DNA of 61,552 nucleotides from REEB509 sp049314555 (GCA_049314555.1 JBMOEW010000017.1:1-61552); one strand, 5' to 3'. Positions 26,951 to 35,412 are shown, counted from the stretch's first letter. Translations and numbers: made by a program. The notes: generated by a model not told the origin, from the letters alone.

Positions 26951-27576
26951 GCGCCTGACTGCGCCTGCGCGGTCCGCTCCAGGCCACCGAGTATAAAGTC
27001 AGCGCAAAACGCCACGGCGCGTTCAATTTCGTGCGCGCCCCGCGCCAGCATGGAATCCCCCACTTCTTGGGCGATCCCAATGCAGGCACAGGCCAGATAA
27101 TCGGCATCGACCTTGGGCGCGAGCCCCCGCGCGATGACATCTTCAATGCCCTCGCGGACCTCTGCGTAGACGGCTTCAAGCTCGGGCGTGTGAAACGGCC
27201 GTATCGAGGGCCCAAACTGGCTGGGCGGCAGGCCCATGGACTCCTCAACCCGAAACTTGAAATACGCCAAAAGCGCCATCCGCAGGTAAGACTCAAACGA
27301 GGTCGCTTGCTCGCGAACGGCCCGCAAAATCGGTCGAAACCGCCGCGCACCGTCGTCGGCAAGGGCCTGGAACACCTCTTCCTTGGACTTGTAGTAGTTG
27401 TAGAACGTACCCGAAGCCAACTCCGTGCGGCGAATGATATCGCGCACCGTGGCCGCCTCATACCCAATTTCAGCAAACACCAACCGCGCGGCAGCCAGGA
27501 TCGCATCCCGGTTGGCAGCTTTGGATCGTTCCCGTTTTCCAGACGAAACGGTTTCAAGGTCGGGATCAGTAGACAT
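26947..27576 (-). CDS. TetR/AcrR-family regulator upstream of quinone oxidoreductase
   Basis: The 209-residue protein has a TetR helix-turn-helix at about residues 22-68 (ILAAARLVFAEIGYEAATVRD, with ELASGTFYNYYKSKEEVF after it; conserved residues only). A helical ligand domain follows that could dimerise through its last two helices. It is the first gene of a two-gene operon with the oxidoreductase. The 53 bases upstream show no clear long palindrome. Confidence 0.9.
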   Translation of the reverse strand: MSTDPDLETVSSGKRERSKAANRDAILAAARLVFAEIGYEAATVRDIIRRTELASGTFYNYYKSKEEVFQALADDGARRFRPILRAVREQATSFESYLRMALLAYFKFRVEESMGLPPSQFGPSIRPFHTPELEAVYAEVREGIEDVIARGLAPKVDADYLACACIGIAQEVGDSMLARGAHEIERAVAFCADFILGGLERTAQAQSGA

Positions 27577-27629
27577 CAATGCTGGCCGATAACACGGTTT
27601 GCTACCCAAAACCAAACGCAGACGGATCC

Positions 27630-28232
27630 CTATCCAGCCTGGGAGAACGAAAGCGTGCCTGCAATCTCTGCGCCGCGCGCTTGGACGGCTTGGGCAAGCC
27701 GTTCTGTCAGTTCCCTTTGCATCATGCCGTCGCCACCTTCCACCGTAACCTCCAACACCCGATCGGCGAGCAGAACTGCCATCCCGCCATGCGGCAACGC
27801 GCACACACCCTGCAGCATAGAGGTAACCTCGTGCGCACCCGGGTTCGCCTTGATCCGCGGCACATCCGGCCGCCCCGCGCCCAGCATCGAAGGCGCATCC
27901 CCCCGACACAAGGCCACATAGCGCACTTCAGGGGCCCCAGACAGCAACGGCAAATGCACAACAACCTGCGCCACCGCCTGCACCCCACCTGGCCCCAGCG
28001 CCTGGATGCACGTCACCACGTTGTCTTCCACCAGGTCCGCGCTCAAGGTTCTGAAGTAGGGCCTTTGCGCCACCGCTGTAGCCAACGCTGGCGTCAAGAT
28101 GGAACAGGGCCGGTCAAACGCGCTGGTCCCTACCAGGCCAAGCGGAGGTGCTGAAGGCGCACGCCCACAAGACCCCACCGCACACATCAGTGTAACAGCC
28201 GCCCCAACCGTAAACAGCGCGTGTGCGTTCAT
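27630..28232 (-). CDS. Putative lipoprotein, unknown function
   Basis: The 200-residue protein has a hydrophobic N-terminus (HALFTVGAAVTLMCAVGSC) with a lipobox-like VGSC. It continues as a soluble domain with several cysteines (RPCSIL, VTCIQAL, ALCRGD, GVCALP). No family is recognised. ATG at 28232 is chosen because it puts the hydrophobic stretch at the N-terminus; in-frame ATGs at 28253 and 28280 are also possible. Confidence 0.65.
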   Translation of the reverse strand: MNAHALFTVGAAVTLMCAVGSCGRAPSAPPLGLVGTSAFDRPCSILTPALATAVAQRPYFRTLSADLVEDNVVTCIQALGPGGVQAVAQVVVHLPLLSGAPEVRYVALCRGDAPSMLGAGRPDVPRIKANPGAHEVTSMLQGVCALPHGGMAVLLADRVLEVTVEGGDGMMQRELTERLAQAVQARGAEIAGTLSFSQAG

Positions 28233-28305
28233 CTGCAACGCCCCCTGGGCCATGCCAACCTCAGTGGCAGCCAAGTTCACCCAAAACGCTTGGCCGCAAA
28301 ACGGC

Positions 28306-28357
28306 TAGACCGCTTTCAGCGAAAGTGGAGTCCGGTTTCTCGTCCGAAAGCGGTCTA
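28306..28357. repeat. Palindromic repeat element A
   Basis: TAGACCGCTTTC at 28306-28317 and GAAAGCGGTCTA at 28346-28357 form a perfect 12-base inverted repeat around 28 bases. It resembles the short intergenic palindromic elements common in alphaproteobacteria, with CCGCTTTC arms and a central GTGGA-CCGG segment. A second element follows 11 bases later. Confidence 0.8.
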
Positions 28358-28368
28358 AACTTATGATT

Positions 28369-28421
28369 TAGCGCATTTTCGGACACAAAACCGCAACGAC
28401 ACTTTTGTTGAAAATGCGCTA
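28369..28421. repeat. Palindromic repeat element B, overlapping the S8 protease stop
   Basis: TAGCGCATTTTC at 28369-28380 and GAAAATGCGCTA at 28410-28421 form a perfect 12-base inverted repeat around 29 bases, the same layout as element A. The right-hand TA-containing end supplies the TAG stop codon of the minus-strand protease gene at 28419-28421. It may also act as that gene's transcription terminator. Confidence 0.8.
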
Positions 28422-30743
28422 GTACGCAAGCCGCATCCCGATTGTGCCATAGGATTCGCCTTCCGCGTCCGCCCGGTGGCCAGGTTGGGCCCGATACCCA
28501 ACCTCGCCGTGCGCCGAAAGCCGCCCCATGGCGAACGCATCAATCCCAAAGCGCGCATCGATTTCCCGCCCGGACGGCGTCGCCGCCACCAGCCGCCGGT
28601 CAAACCAAAGGCGCTGATAGCCATACGCATCCGCCATCGGCGTCAAAGCCCAAAGCGCGCCCCGCTCAATCCGCATCGGCTGGCGCAGCGAGGCATAAAT
28701 CCGCCCCCCGGCTGGCGCTCCAAACACTTCAAACGCCAAGCCACGCTCCAATTCAAGGCTGGCGGTGGAAGCAAACAGCGCCTGCGCCACCCCCAACGAG
28801 GCCCCAGAGCTTTGCCCCACGCGGGTGGCTTCTACGTTCGCCGAAAGCCGCCAGCCCTCCCCAAACCCCGCCGAAACCCCAAGCCCGGCAAACGTCGACG
28901 CACTATCGATGCCGCCGCCCCACCGCCGAGCAACCACCAAGCCGGCGATGCCGCCGTTCTCAGCACTCACGCCGACCGTCGCGCGCGCCTCAAGCCGATC
29001 CCCACGCCACAAAACGCCAAGCGCGCCGGCCCGGCGTTCAACGTCCTCCATGCCCCCGCCAGGGTCAAACGAACCAGCTTGCGCCGAAAGGCCAGCCGTG
29101 AAGCCAGCTGCCAGATCCCGCTCCAACGAAAACCCGATGTCGCCGCCAGCCATTGCCAGATTGGCATTGAGCGCGTCGGTCCCGCCAAGGCCCTGTGTCA
29201 GGGTCCCCCGCGCCACCGAAAGGCGCATGCCGTCACCCAAAGCCATCTGCGCCTGAAACTGCGGCGTATGCTGATCAAGCCCCGCGCGCGCCGCGGGCAA
29301 GCCCGCCGGCAATCCAGGCTCGGCCGGTGCAAACTGCAAAGTCATAGCGCCCATGGCCTGGTTCGCCGTTTGCCAGATCGCCGGTGCAGCATCGGGCAGC
29401 GCCGAACGTGCGGCCTGCGCCCAGTGGGCCGCATAATTCACGTCAAACGATCGCCCGTAATCATCAAACGCTACGCCCTGCAAACGATCAGACAGGGCAA
29501 TCGCATCGCCAAACGCTGGACCGCTAACCCCAAGCGACCCCGAAAGCGGCAACAGCGCGCCAGACGCGCTGGCCGCCCGCAGCGGCCCGACCGGCTGGAA
29601 CGCCCGGCCGATGTTCATCCGGCCCCAGCCCCAAACGGTGTCAACGCCAAGTTCGCCCGCATCGGTGGAAGACTGCAACAGCAGCGAGACCGTTTGCCGC
29701 GAGGTCAAACCGGGGAAGGCCTGCAGCAACAGCGCCATAGCGCCAGCCACGTGCGGCGCGGCATAGCTGGTGCCGCTGACTGTGCAAATCGACAAGGTGG
29801 TGCTGCAGGTTTGAAACGCTGGGTCTGTGGGGCCTGGATTGCCCGCATCCACCGTCCGCACCCGCCGCCCGGGTGCGGACAAGTAAAACTGCGACGTCAG
29901 CCCCGCCCGCGCCGAAAAGCTCGCCATAGCGCCGGCTTCATCGTGCGCGCCCGCCACCACAACAAGCCCGTTTGAGATGAACGGGTTGGCGGCATATTGG
30001 GCCGGAAAGTTGGGGTTATCCTCCGAATCGTTGCCGGCAGAGATCACCACAATCACGCCCGCGTTGGTCGCATTGCGCAGGGCGGTTTCAAAGGTCGGGC
30101 CGGAAGGATCGTTGGACCCCAAGGACAGGTTCACAACCCGCGCGCCCTGCCCCACCGCATAGTTCAGGGCCCGCGCCAAATCCGTGGTCAGAAAGCTGCA
30201 GTCCGTGCCGCAGTTGTCGTTCTGCTCCGCGCGCACCGCAAGGATCGTGGACTCATAAGCCACCCCGACCGTGCCGCTGCCGTTGGAGCGCGCAGCGATA
30301 ATGCCAGCGATTTCAGAGCCGTGCGTGCCAGCGCCCTCCAAAAGGCCCCGACTGGCGACAATGTCGGTGGAGGCGGGAGAATAGGCAGCCGCGAGATCTG
30401 GCTGGTCAAGATCAGCCCCGTCGTCGATCACCGCCACGAGTATGCCCTGGCCCGTCGCACCAGCCTCCCATGCTGGACGCACGTTCGACTGCGCGAGCCC
30501 CCAGTTCTGGGTGAACTCCGTGCTGGTGACCGAAGGAATGCCACTGACCGGCGGGGGCGGGGGCGGCGGAGGAGGGGGCGGCGGCGGTGGAGGCGGCGGT
30601 GGAGGCGGTGGTGGCGGCGGGCTCACGATCGGACCAGGATCGGCACCACCGCCCCCGCCGCCGCCACCGCCGGCACAGGCCTGCAACATCATCGCCGAAA
30701 TCACGGTTGCCACCAAAATCGCGGCAATCTTCAAGCGCGCCAT
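28419..30743 (-). CDS. Subtilisin-family autotransporter protease with lipobox and poly-proline linker
   Basis: The 774-residue protein has a signal peptide with lipobox LQAC (Cys23), then a Gly run and exactly 24 consecutive prolines (residues about 42-65). An S8 peptidase domain follows with Asp107 (VAVIDDG), His141 (GTHGSE), oxyanion Asn238 and Ser326 (SGTSYAAPH). The C-terminal 250 residues are Ala/Gly-rich and end GTIGMRLAY, like an autotransporter beta-barrel. The protease would act at the cell surface. ATG at 30743 has GGGGA upstream and is preferred to a TTG at 30755. A repeat element supplies its stop. Confidence 0.9.
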   Translation of the reverse strand: MARLKIAAILVATVISAMMLQACAGGGGGGGGGADPGPIVSPPPPPPPPPPPPPPPPPPPPPPPPVSGIPSVTSTEFTQNWGLAQSNVRPAWEAGATGQGILVAVIDDGADLDQPDLAAAYSPASTDIVASRGLLEGAGTHGSEIAGIIAARSNGSGTVGVAYESTILAVRAEQNDNCGTDCSFLTTDLARALNYAVGQGARVVNLSLGSNDPSGPTFETALRNATNAGVIVVISAGNDSEDNPNFPAQYAANPFISNGLVVVAGAHDEAGAMASFSARAGLTSQFYLSAPGRRVRTVDAGNPGPTDPAFQTCSTTLSICTVSGTSYAAPHVAGAMALLLQAFPGLTSRQTVSLLLQSSTDAGELGVDTVWGWGRMNIGRAFQPVGPLRAASASGALLPLSGSLGVSGPAFGDAIALSDRLQGVAFDDYGRSFDVNYAAHWAQAARSALPDAAPAIWQTANQAMGAMTLQFAPAEPGLPAGLPAARAGLDQHTPQFQAQMALGDGMRLSVARGTLTQGLGGTDALNANLAMAGGDIGFSLERDLAAGFTAGLSAQAGSFDPGGGMEDVERRAGALGVLWRGDRLEARATVGVSAENGGIAGLVVARRWGGGIDSASTFAGLGVSAGFGEGWRLSANVEATRVGQSSGASLGVAQALFASTASLELERGLAFEVFGAPAGGRIYASLRQPMRIERGALWALTPMADAYGYQRLWFDRRLVAATPSGREIDARFGIDAFAMGRLSAHGEVGYRAQPGHRADAEGESYGTIGMRLAY

Positions 30744-30848
30744 CACTTTCCCCAAACCAACACCGATACCCGCAACTCAGAACCACGCCCCCCACGTCCC
30801 GGTTGCTCCGGCGATCGTGGGAAGTGCGTAGCCATTTTCGCCGAGGCG

Positions 30849-32063
30849 TTACCCTAACCCCTCCGCCAAGAACCGCTCCGCAAGGGCGCAGTGCGCGGCA
30901 ACGCCCCGCGCCATCATGTTTTCATTCAAGGTCATCTTATTCGAGTGGCAAGCGCAGGCTGTGCGCCAGTCCTGGCCCTCCGGGCAAACGCCCATGAACA
31001 CAAACGCCCCCGCAAACCGTTGCAGCACATAGGAAAAGTCCTCTGCGCCCATCACCGGATGCGCCTGCGTCATCCAGGTTTCTTCGCCAAACGTGTCGCA
31101 GATTACACTTTGCGCGAAGGCAAAGGCCTTGTGGTCATTGACGGTGACAGGGAAACCACCCGTGATTTCCACCTCGGCGCTGGCCCCATGCGCCTTCGCC
31201 ACATGCTCCGCCACGCGCCGGATCCCCTCCTGCGCCTTCGCCCGCGACTGTTCGGAAACCGCCCGCAGCGTGCCCAGCATATAGGCACTTTCCGGGATCA
31301 CGTTGTTGGTCGTGCCGGCCTCGATCTTGGCGATGGTGATCACCACCGGATTAAACGCGTCGATCTGGCGGGTCACAAACGTTTGCAGCGCCTGCACGAT
31401 CTCGCAGGCAACCGGGATCGGATCGATGGTGTGCTGCGGCATCGAGGCATGCCCCCCCGCCCCGCGCACCACAATGTTCAACACGTCAGACGAAGCCAGC
31501 ATCGGCCCTGGTCGCGAGCCAAACATCCCCGCCGGCGCGTTTGGCATAATGTGCAACGCAAACGCGGCATCAGGCGAAGGATCGTCCAAAAGGCCGTCCT
31601 CCAGCATAAACCGCGCTCCGTGCCAGCCCTCTTCGCCGGGCTGGAACATAAACATCACCCGCCCGGCCAGCTGGTCGCGCCGCGCACACAAAAGCTTGGC
31701 CGCACTGGCGAGCATCGCGGTGTGGCTGTCGTGCCCGCACGCGTGCATCGCCCCGGCGATCCTGGACTTGAACGGCACGTCCACATCCTCCGGCATCGGC
31801 AACGCGTCCATATCGCCCCTCAGCAACACCGTCCGCCCTGGCTTTGCCCCCTCAAGGATCGCCATCAACCCGGTGGTGGACGGGCCCTCGCGAAACGTCA
31901 AAGGCAGGCCCGCCAAGGCGGCCTTCACTTTGTCTGTGGTTTTGGGCGTAAACAAACCCAACTCCGGCTCTTCGTGGATCGCCCGACGCAGCGCGATCGT
32001 TTCCGGCTGCAGCGCCTCCGCCGCCGCCAACCAATCACGCGCAACCTTGACCGGTGCATTCAT
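30849..32063 (-). CDS. M20-family amidohydrolase (hippurate hydrolase / AbgB-like)
   Basis: The 404-residue metallo-amidohydrolase has RRAIHEEPELGL, LLRGDMDALPM, the metal motif HACGHDSHTAML, FQPGEEGWHGA, the dimerisation lid with GAGGHASMPQ, and the C-terminal MGAEDFSYVL. Members hydrolyse N-acyl amino acids such as hippurate, or p-aminobenzoyl-glutamate. An AbgT-type transporter occurs 10 kb away in this window, so a linked role in aminobenzoyl-glutamate use is possible but unproven. Confidence 0.93.
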   Translation of the reverse strand: MNAPVKVARDWLAAAEALQPETIALRRAIHEEPELGLFTPKTTDKVKAALAGLPLTFREGPSTTGLMAILEGAKPGRTVLLRGDMDALPMPEDVDVPFKSRIAGAMHACGHDSHTAMLASAAKLLCARRDQLAGRVMFMFQPGEEGWHGARFMLEDGLLDDPSPDAAFALHIMPNAPAGMFGSRPGPMLASSDVLNIVVRGAGGHASMPQHTIDPIPVACEIVQALQTFVTRQIDAFNPVVITIAKIEAGTTNNVIPESAYMLGTLRAVSEQSRAKAQEGIRRVAEHVAKAHGASAEVEITGGFPVTVNDHKAFAFAQSVICDTFGEETWMTQAHPVMGAEDFSYVLQRFAGAFVFMGVCPEGQDWRTACACHSNKMTLNENMMARGVAAHCALAERFLAEGLG

Positions 32064-32130
32064 GTGGGCTTCCTCCCCTCATCGTGCCAAACTTCAGGCT
32101 CAAACCCTAGCACGCCGGAACGCGCCCGCC

Positions 32131-32643
32131 ATGGCTGAAACCCAGGACCCCACAATCCCCCTGTTTGCCCGCATGAAAGAGATCTCCCGCGCCATGTTGC
32201 AGGGCGTTCCCCATGCCAGCGCGCTGGGCTTTACGATCACAGACATCGCCCACGCCAAGGCCTGGGGCTTAGCCCCTTACCGCGAAGACTTGATCGGCGA
32301 CCCCGACACCGGCGTCATTGCCGGCGGTGTGATCATCGCGCTTCTAGATAATTTGTCCGGCGTTGCCGCCATGGCCGCGCTGGACGAGCCCACCTCCGTC
32401 GCCACCTTGGACCTGCGGATCGACTACATGCGCCCCGCCGAACCCGGCAAAGAAATCAAAGCCATGGCCCACTGCTTCCGTGTGGCCCGCAGCGTGGCCT
32501 TCGTGCGGGCCTGCGCCTATGAGGAAACGGAGGACGACCCCATCGCCCAATCGAGCGCGGCATTTATGCTGGGCTCGGACGGTGGCCGCCGCCCGAGCGC
32601 AAACCTCAAAGACGCAAAGCCAACGAAACGGGCCCCCAAATGA
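32131..32643 (+). CDS. PaaI-type hotdog protein lacking the HGG histidine, first of second pair
   Basis: The 170-residue hotdog-fold protein has, at the HGG position, VIAGGVIIALLDNLSG: Ala replaces His while the helix Asp is kept. A basic tail of about 20 residues (KPTKRAPK at the end) follows the fold. Its stop overlaps the next hotdog gene (ATGA, 32640-32643). The pair mirrors the one at 2553-3400. Confidence 0.82.
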   Translation: MAETQDPTIPLFARMKEISRAMLQGVPHASALGFTITDIAHAKAWGLAPYREDLIGDPDTGVIAGGVIIALLDNLSGVAAMAALDEPTSVATLDLRIDYMRPAEPGKEIKAMAHCFRVARSVAFVRACAYEETEDDPIAQSSAAFMLGSDGGRRPSANLKDAKPTKRAPK

Positions 32644-33083
32644 GCGCCCCGCCCACAATCCCCAACGAGCGCATCGTGCAGGCCCTCGATCGCATCCCCT
32701 ACGCAAGGTTTCTGGGCGTGCGTGCCGAGCTGCACGGCGATGAAGTGACCCTTGTTCTGCCCTTTCGCCACGACCTGATCGGCAACCCGATGTTGCCGGC
32801 CCTGCATGGCGGCGTGGTCGGCGCGTTCATGGAACTCACCGCCATCGCGCAGGTGAGCCTGACGGCCAGCGTCACCGCGCTGCCCAAGACAATAGACATC
32901 ACGATTGACTATCTGCGCTCCGGCAAACCGCAAGACACATACGCCCGCGCCCGGGTGGTGAAGGTGGGCCGCCGCATCGCCAATGTGTCGGTGGAGGCCT
33001 GGCAGGCCGAACGCGCCAACCCGATCGCCGCGATGCGCGGGCATTTCCGCATGCGCGACCCGGACGGCCCGGCGGAGGGTTAG
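32640..33083 (+). CDS. PaaI-type hotdog thioesterase, second of second pair
   Basis: The 147-residue hotdog-fold protein has the HGG loop (ALHGGVVGAFMEL), but the helix acid is Glu instead of Asp. This complements the upstream partner, which has Asp but no His. Strands TIDITIDYLRSGKPQ and ARARVVKVGRRIANV are typical of the family. It is probably translationally coupled to the upstream gene, and the two may form a heteromer (inference). Confidence 0.85.
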   Translation: MSAPPTIPNERIVQALDRIPYARFLGVRAELHGDEVTLVLPFRHDLIGNPMLPALHGGVVGAFMELTAIAQVSLTASVTALPKTIDITIDYLRSGKPQDTYARARVVKVGRRIANVSVEAWQAERANPIAAMRGHFRMRDPDGPAEG

Positions 33084-33150
33084 GCGCGGGGAGGGCTTCG
33101 CCCTGGCTGAACGGCATGACGCGCGCTGCGCTTTGGGGTAAACTGCGCCG

Positions 33151-33357
33151 ATGAGCCCCACGGACCTCTTGGCCTTACCGCCCCACGAACGCCTCGCCTT
33201 GATCGAGGCACTGTGGGACAGCCTGGGCGAAGCACCGCCCTTACCCGCTGCGCAAGCGGCGGAACTGGCGAACCGCTTGCAGTCGTTCGCGCAAGACCGG
33301 CCAGCGGCGGTGACATGGGACGCGTTGAAGGCAGAGTTGGACCAACACCCGCGGTGA
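33151..33357 (+). CDS. Addiction-module antitoxin-like protein (TIGR02574-type), no adjacent RelE toxin
   Basis: The 68-residue protein reads like the small addiction-module component family: LLALPPHERLALIEALWDSL at the N-terminus, and WDALKAELD at the C-terminus where partners bind. Such proteins normally precede a RelE/ParE toxin. None follows here; a different toxin-antitoxin pair begins 57 bases later. It may be an orphan antitoxin left after toxin loss. Confidence 0.7.
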   Translation: MSPTDLLALPPHERLALIEALWDSLGEAPPLPAAQAAELANRLQSFAQDRPAAVTWDALKAELDQHPR

Positions 33358-33413
33358 CGGCAGCAATAGCAGAGCTGTTTGAAAAGCGTTCAGCTTGAGT
33401 TACCCTACCCCCT

Positions 33414-33626
33414 ATGACAACGATCACAACGCTTCCGGGCGTCCGCTCTGGCCGGCCCATCATTGAAGGCACGCGCATCACCGTGGCGGAAGTCCTGGAA
33501 ATGTTTGCCGCCGGCATGACGGAGGCCGACATTCTGGAAGCGTTCCCGAAACTGACGGCGGAGGGCGTCCGCGCGGCCTTGGCTTATGCCGCGACGAATT
33601 TTGACCACCCGGTCGTGACCGCTTGA
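33414..33626 (+). CDS. DUF433 antitoxin
   Basis: The 70-residue protein has the DUF433 helix-turn-helix pattern: GRPIIEGTRITVAEVLEMFAAG, then ILEAFPKLTAEGVRAALAYAA (core residues only). DUF433 proteins are VapB-like antitoxins that bind DNA and neutralise a DUF5615 partner. Its stop overlaps the toxin start (ATGA, 33623-33626), the usual arrangement. Confidence 0.87.
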   Translation: MTTITTLPGVRSGRPIIEGTRITVAEVLEMFAAGMTEADILEAFPKLTAEGVRAALAYAATNFDHPVVTA

Positions 33627-33949
33627 AATGCCTTATCGATTCCAATCTGCCAGCGGCGCTGGCAGATTGGCTGCGCAGAGAAGGCGCCGAAGCGGACCAT
33701 GTCGATGTGGTCCTGCCGCCGTCTGCGCTCGACGCCGCCATCTGGGATTTGGCGCGTAGCAGCGGAGCTGTCATTATCACCAAGGACAGCGACTTCCGCG
33801 ATCGTGCGAACCGCGAAACCGGCGTGTCGGTGATTTGGGTCCGCAGCGGCAATCTGAAACTTAGCGTGTTTCTCGCTTGGTTTGCGCAGCGGTGGCCCGC
33901 GGCCCTGGAGCTGGCAGACTCTGGCGAGCGCGTCATCGAGATGCGGTAA
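33623..33949 (+). CDS. DUF5615 PIN-like toxin
   Basis: The 108-residue PIN-like protein opens MKCLIDSNLPAALADWL, with acidic Asp6 in strand 1. It has IWDLARSSGAVIITKDSDF carrying the second acidic cluster (TKDSDF), and a further strand VSVIWVRSGN. DUF5615 proteins are predicted RNases of the VapC superfamily paired with DUF433. Key acidic residues look intact, so the module may be active. Confidence 0.87.
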   Translation: MKCLIDSNLPAALADWLRREGAEADHVDVVLPPSALDAAIWDLARSSGAVIITKDSDFRDRANRETGVSVIWVRSGNLKLSVFLAWFAQRWPAALELADSGERVIEMR

Positions 33950-33977
33950 AGAAAACAGCGCCCAAAAGGTTTTGTCA

Positions 33978-33995
33978 TGGGGGCTTAAGCCCCCA
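33978..33995. repeat. 18-base perfect palindrome, possible terminator stem
   Basis: TGGGGGCTTAAGCCCCCA is a perfect palindrome 28 bases after the DUF5615 stop, between it and the degraded FGE gene on the other strand. It could form a strong stem and end transcription, but no U-tract follows on either side. AAAAGGTTTT lies just before it. Confidence 0.5.
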
Positions 33996-34059
33996 GCACA
34001 ACCAAAGCGCCTACCCGACCGTCGTTCTCTCACAACTTAACAAATCACAAATCACAACT

Positions 34060-35412
34060 TTAAAGCGTCCGGGAAAGACGGAAGCCTAAGTTGCCGAGCC
34101 GGCCCGACGGTGCGCTCCTGTCCCGGTTCGCCGAGCGAAGGCTCTGCGGACTGCCGTACCAAGAACCGCCGCAGACCACACGGCTCGAGCAACCTCCGGT
34201 TGTGTTTGCGGCGCCGTTGGTCGGGGTCAGATCGTAGGTGCTGTTTTAGCAATCCTGTGTCCACTCCCAGACATTGCCCGCCATGTCGGCCAGCCCGAAG
34301 CGGTTCTCACGCCCCGAAAAGCCCACCGGGGCTGTGAAGACATAACCGTCAGTGCAGGATGCGACGGTCCAGTTTGAGAAGCGCGACCGCGCCGACTGAT
34401 CCGCCCCATTGGCGTAGGAACACAGATCGCTCTCCCCATCCCCCCACCAAAAGCGGGTCGTGCTCCCGGCCCGCGCGGCATATTCCCATTCACTTTCGGA
34501 GAGGAGCCTGTAGAGGTCGCCGTTCACCTTGCCGTTGATCCACGCCACATAGGCTGTCGCGTCTTCCCAGCTGACGCACACCACCGGGTGATCGCCTGTT
34601 TGGTCAAAGCCAGGGGCTTGCCATGTAGCGCTTTGTTGCTGTTCCCAACTGCCAGCGCTGTTGGCCGTGTAGCAGTTGCCGCCGATCGCGCGGCCGGTCT
34701 CGCGGGTGAAGGCGGCATATTGAGCCCGCGTCACTTCAAACCGGCTGACGGCGAAGTGCTGCACAGTGACCCGCAACTGCGGGCCCTCATCACTGCCGCG
34801 CCCCTGCTCGCTCGAGGGGCTGCCCAAAGTGAACGTCCCGCCGGGCAGAGCCACCATTTCCGGACAGTCCGTGCATTCGGTGAAGCGGCGATTGGCGATA
34901 GCCTCGCCGGCAAGGGCTGCCCGCAGGGCGGCAGCAGCACCGGTCACTGCAGGCGGCGGCGGGGGGGGCGGGCTGCACGTCGCGCTGTTCACAAACGCCT
35001 GCGCCTGAGACCGGAAGCGCCCGTTGGGATACCGGCGTTGATAGTCCCGCATCTCTGCACAGGTGTCGGCGGCGGCGAACACATCGGCCTCCACGTCCCG
35101 CACCGGCGGCGGCGGCGAAACCGGCCGAACAGACGGGCTGACAGGCGGGCTCACAACAGGCGGTAGCGGCGGCGGCGGTGCAGCAAGTCGGGCTAATGCA
35201 CTGCGCGCGGTCTGCGCCTCCGGCAGGCATTGCTGCGAGGCCGGAAGCCCCAGCAATCGCTCCAGCGCTGCCCGATCACTCCGGCTAACGGCAGCAGTCA
35301 CCTGGTTATAAAAATTGCCGCAACGCGCACTCGATTGCGCCACGCTGGGGCTCGCCTGCACCAACAGCGCGCAAAACCCGGCCATCGCCACCGCCGCCAA
35401 CATCATCCGCAT
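34060..35412 (-). pseudogene. Formylglycine-generating-enzyme-like (FGE/SUMF1) secreted protein, interrupted by in-frame TAA
   Basis: Reading from 35412, the protein has a signal peptide (MAGFCALLVQASPSVAQS), a short helical region, Pro-rich linkers and an FGE-sulfatase domain (MVALPGGTFTLGS; SRFEVTRAQYAAF; LLSESEWEYAARAG; DMAGNVWEWTQDC). It stops at a TAA at 34246-34248. The same frame then stays open for 61 codons and encodes the missing end of the domain, including VVCGGSWYGSPQSLRSA and LGNLGFRLSRTL, to a TAA at 34060. The interrupted codon is where homologues often have an aromatic residue, so a Tyr codon probably mutated. It overlaps the TIR gene upstream. Start could also be ATG at 35406. 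Confidence 0.85.

Noticed and set aside
28476..29975. A 499-codon plus-strand frame opposite the subtilisin gene
   Set aside because: The sense strand has a full protease triad and signal. The antisense product is Arg/Pro-rich shadow sequence without motifs.
30891..32138. A 415-codon plus-strand frame opposite the M20 peptidase
   Set aside because: M20 metal motifs on the minus strand are intact, and the plus-strand frame shows no recognisable domain.
33092..33104. Small hairpin AGGGC-TTC-GCCCT after the thioesterase pair
   Set aside because: A five-base stem without a U-tract is too weak to call a terminator in such GC-rich sequence.
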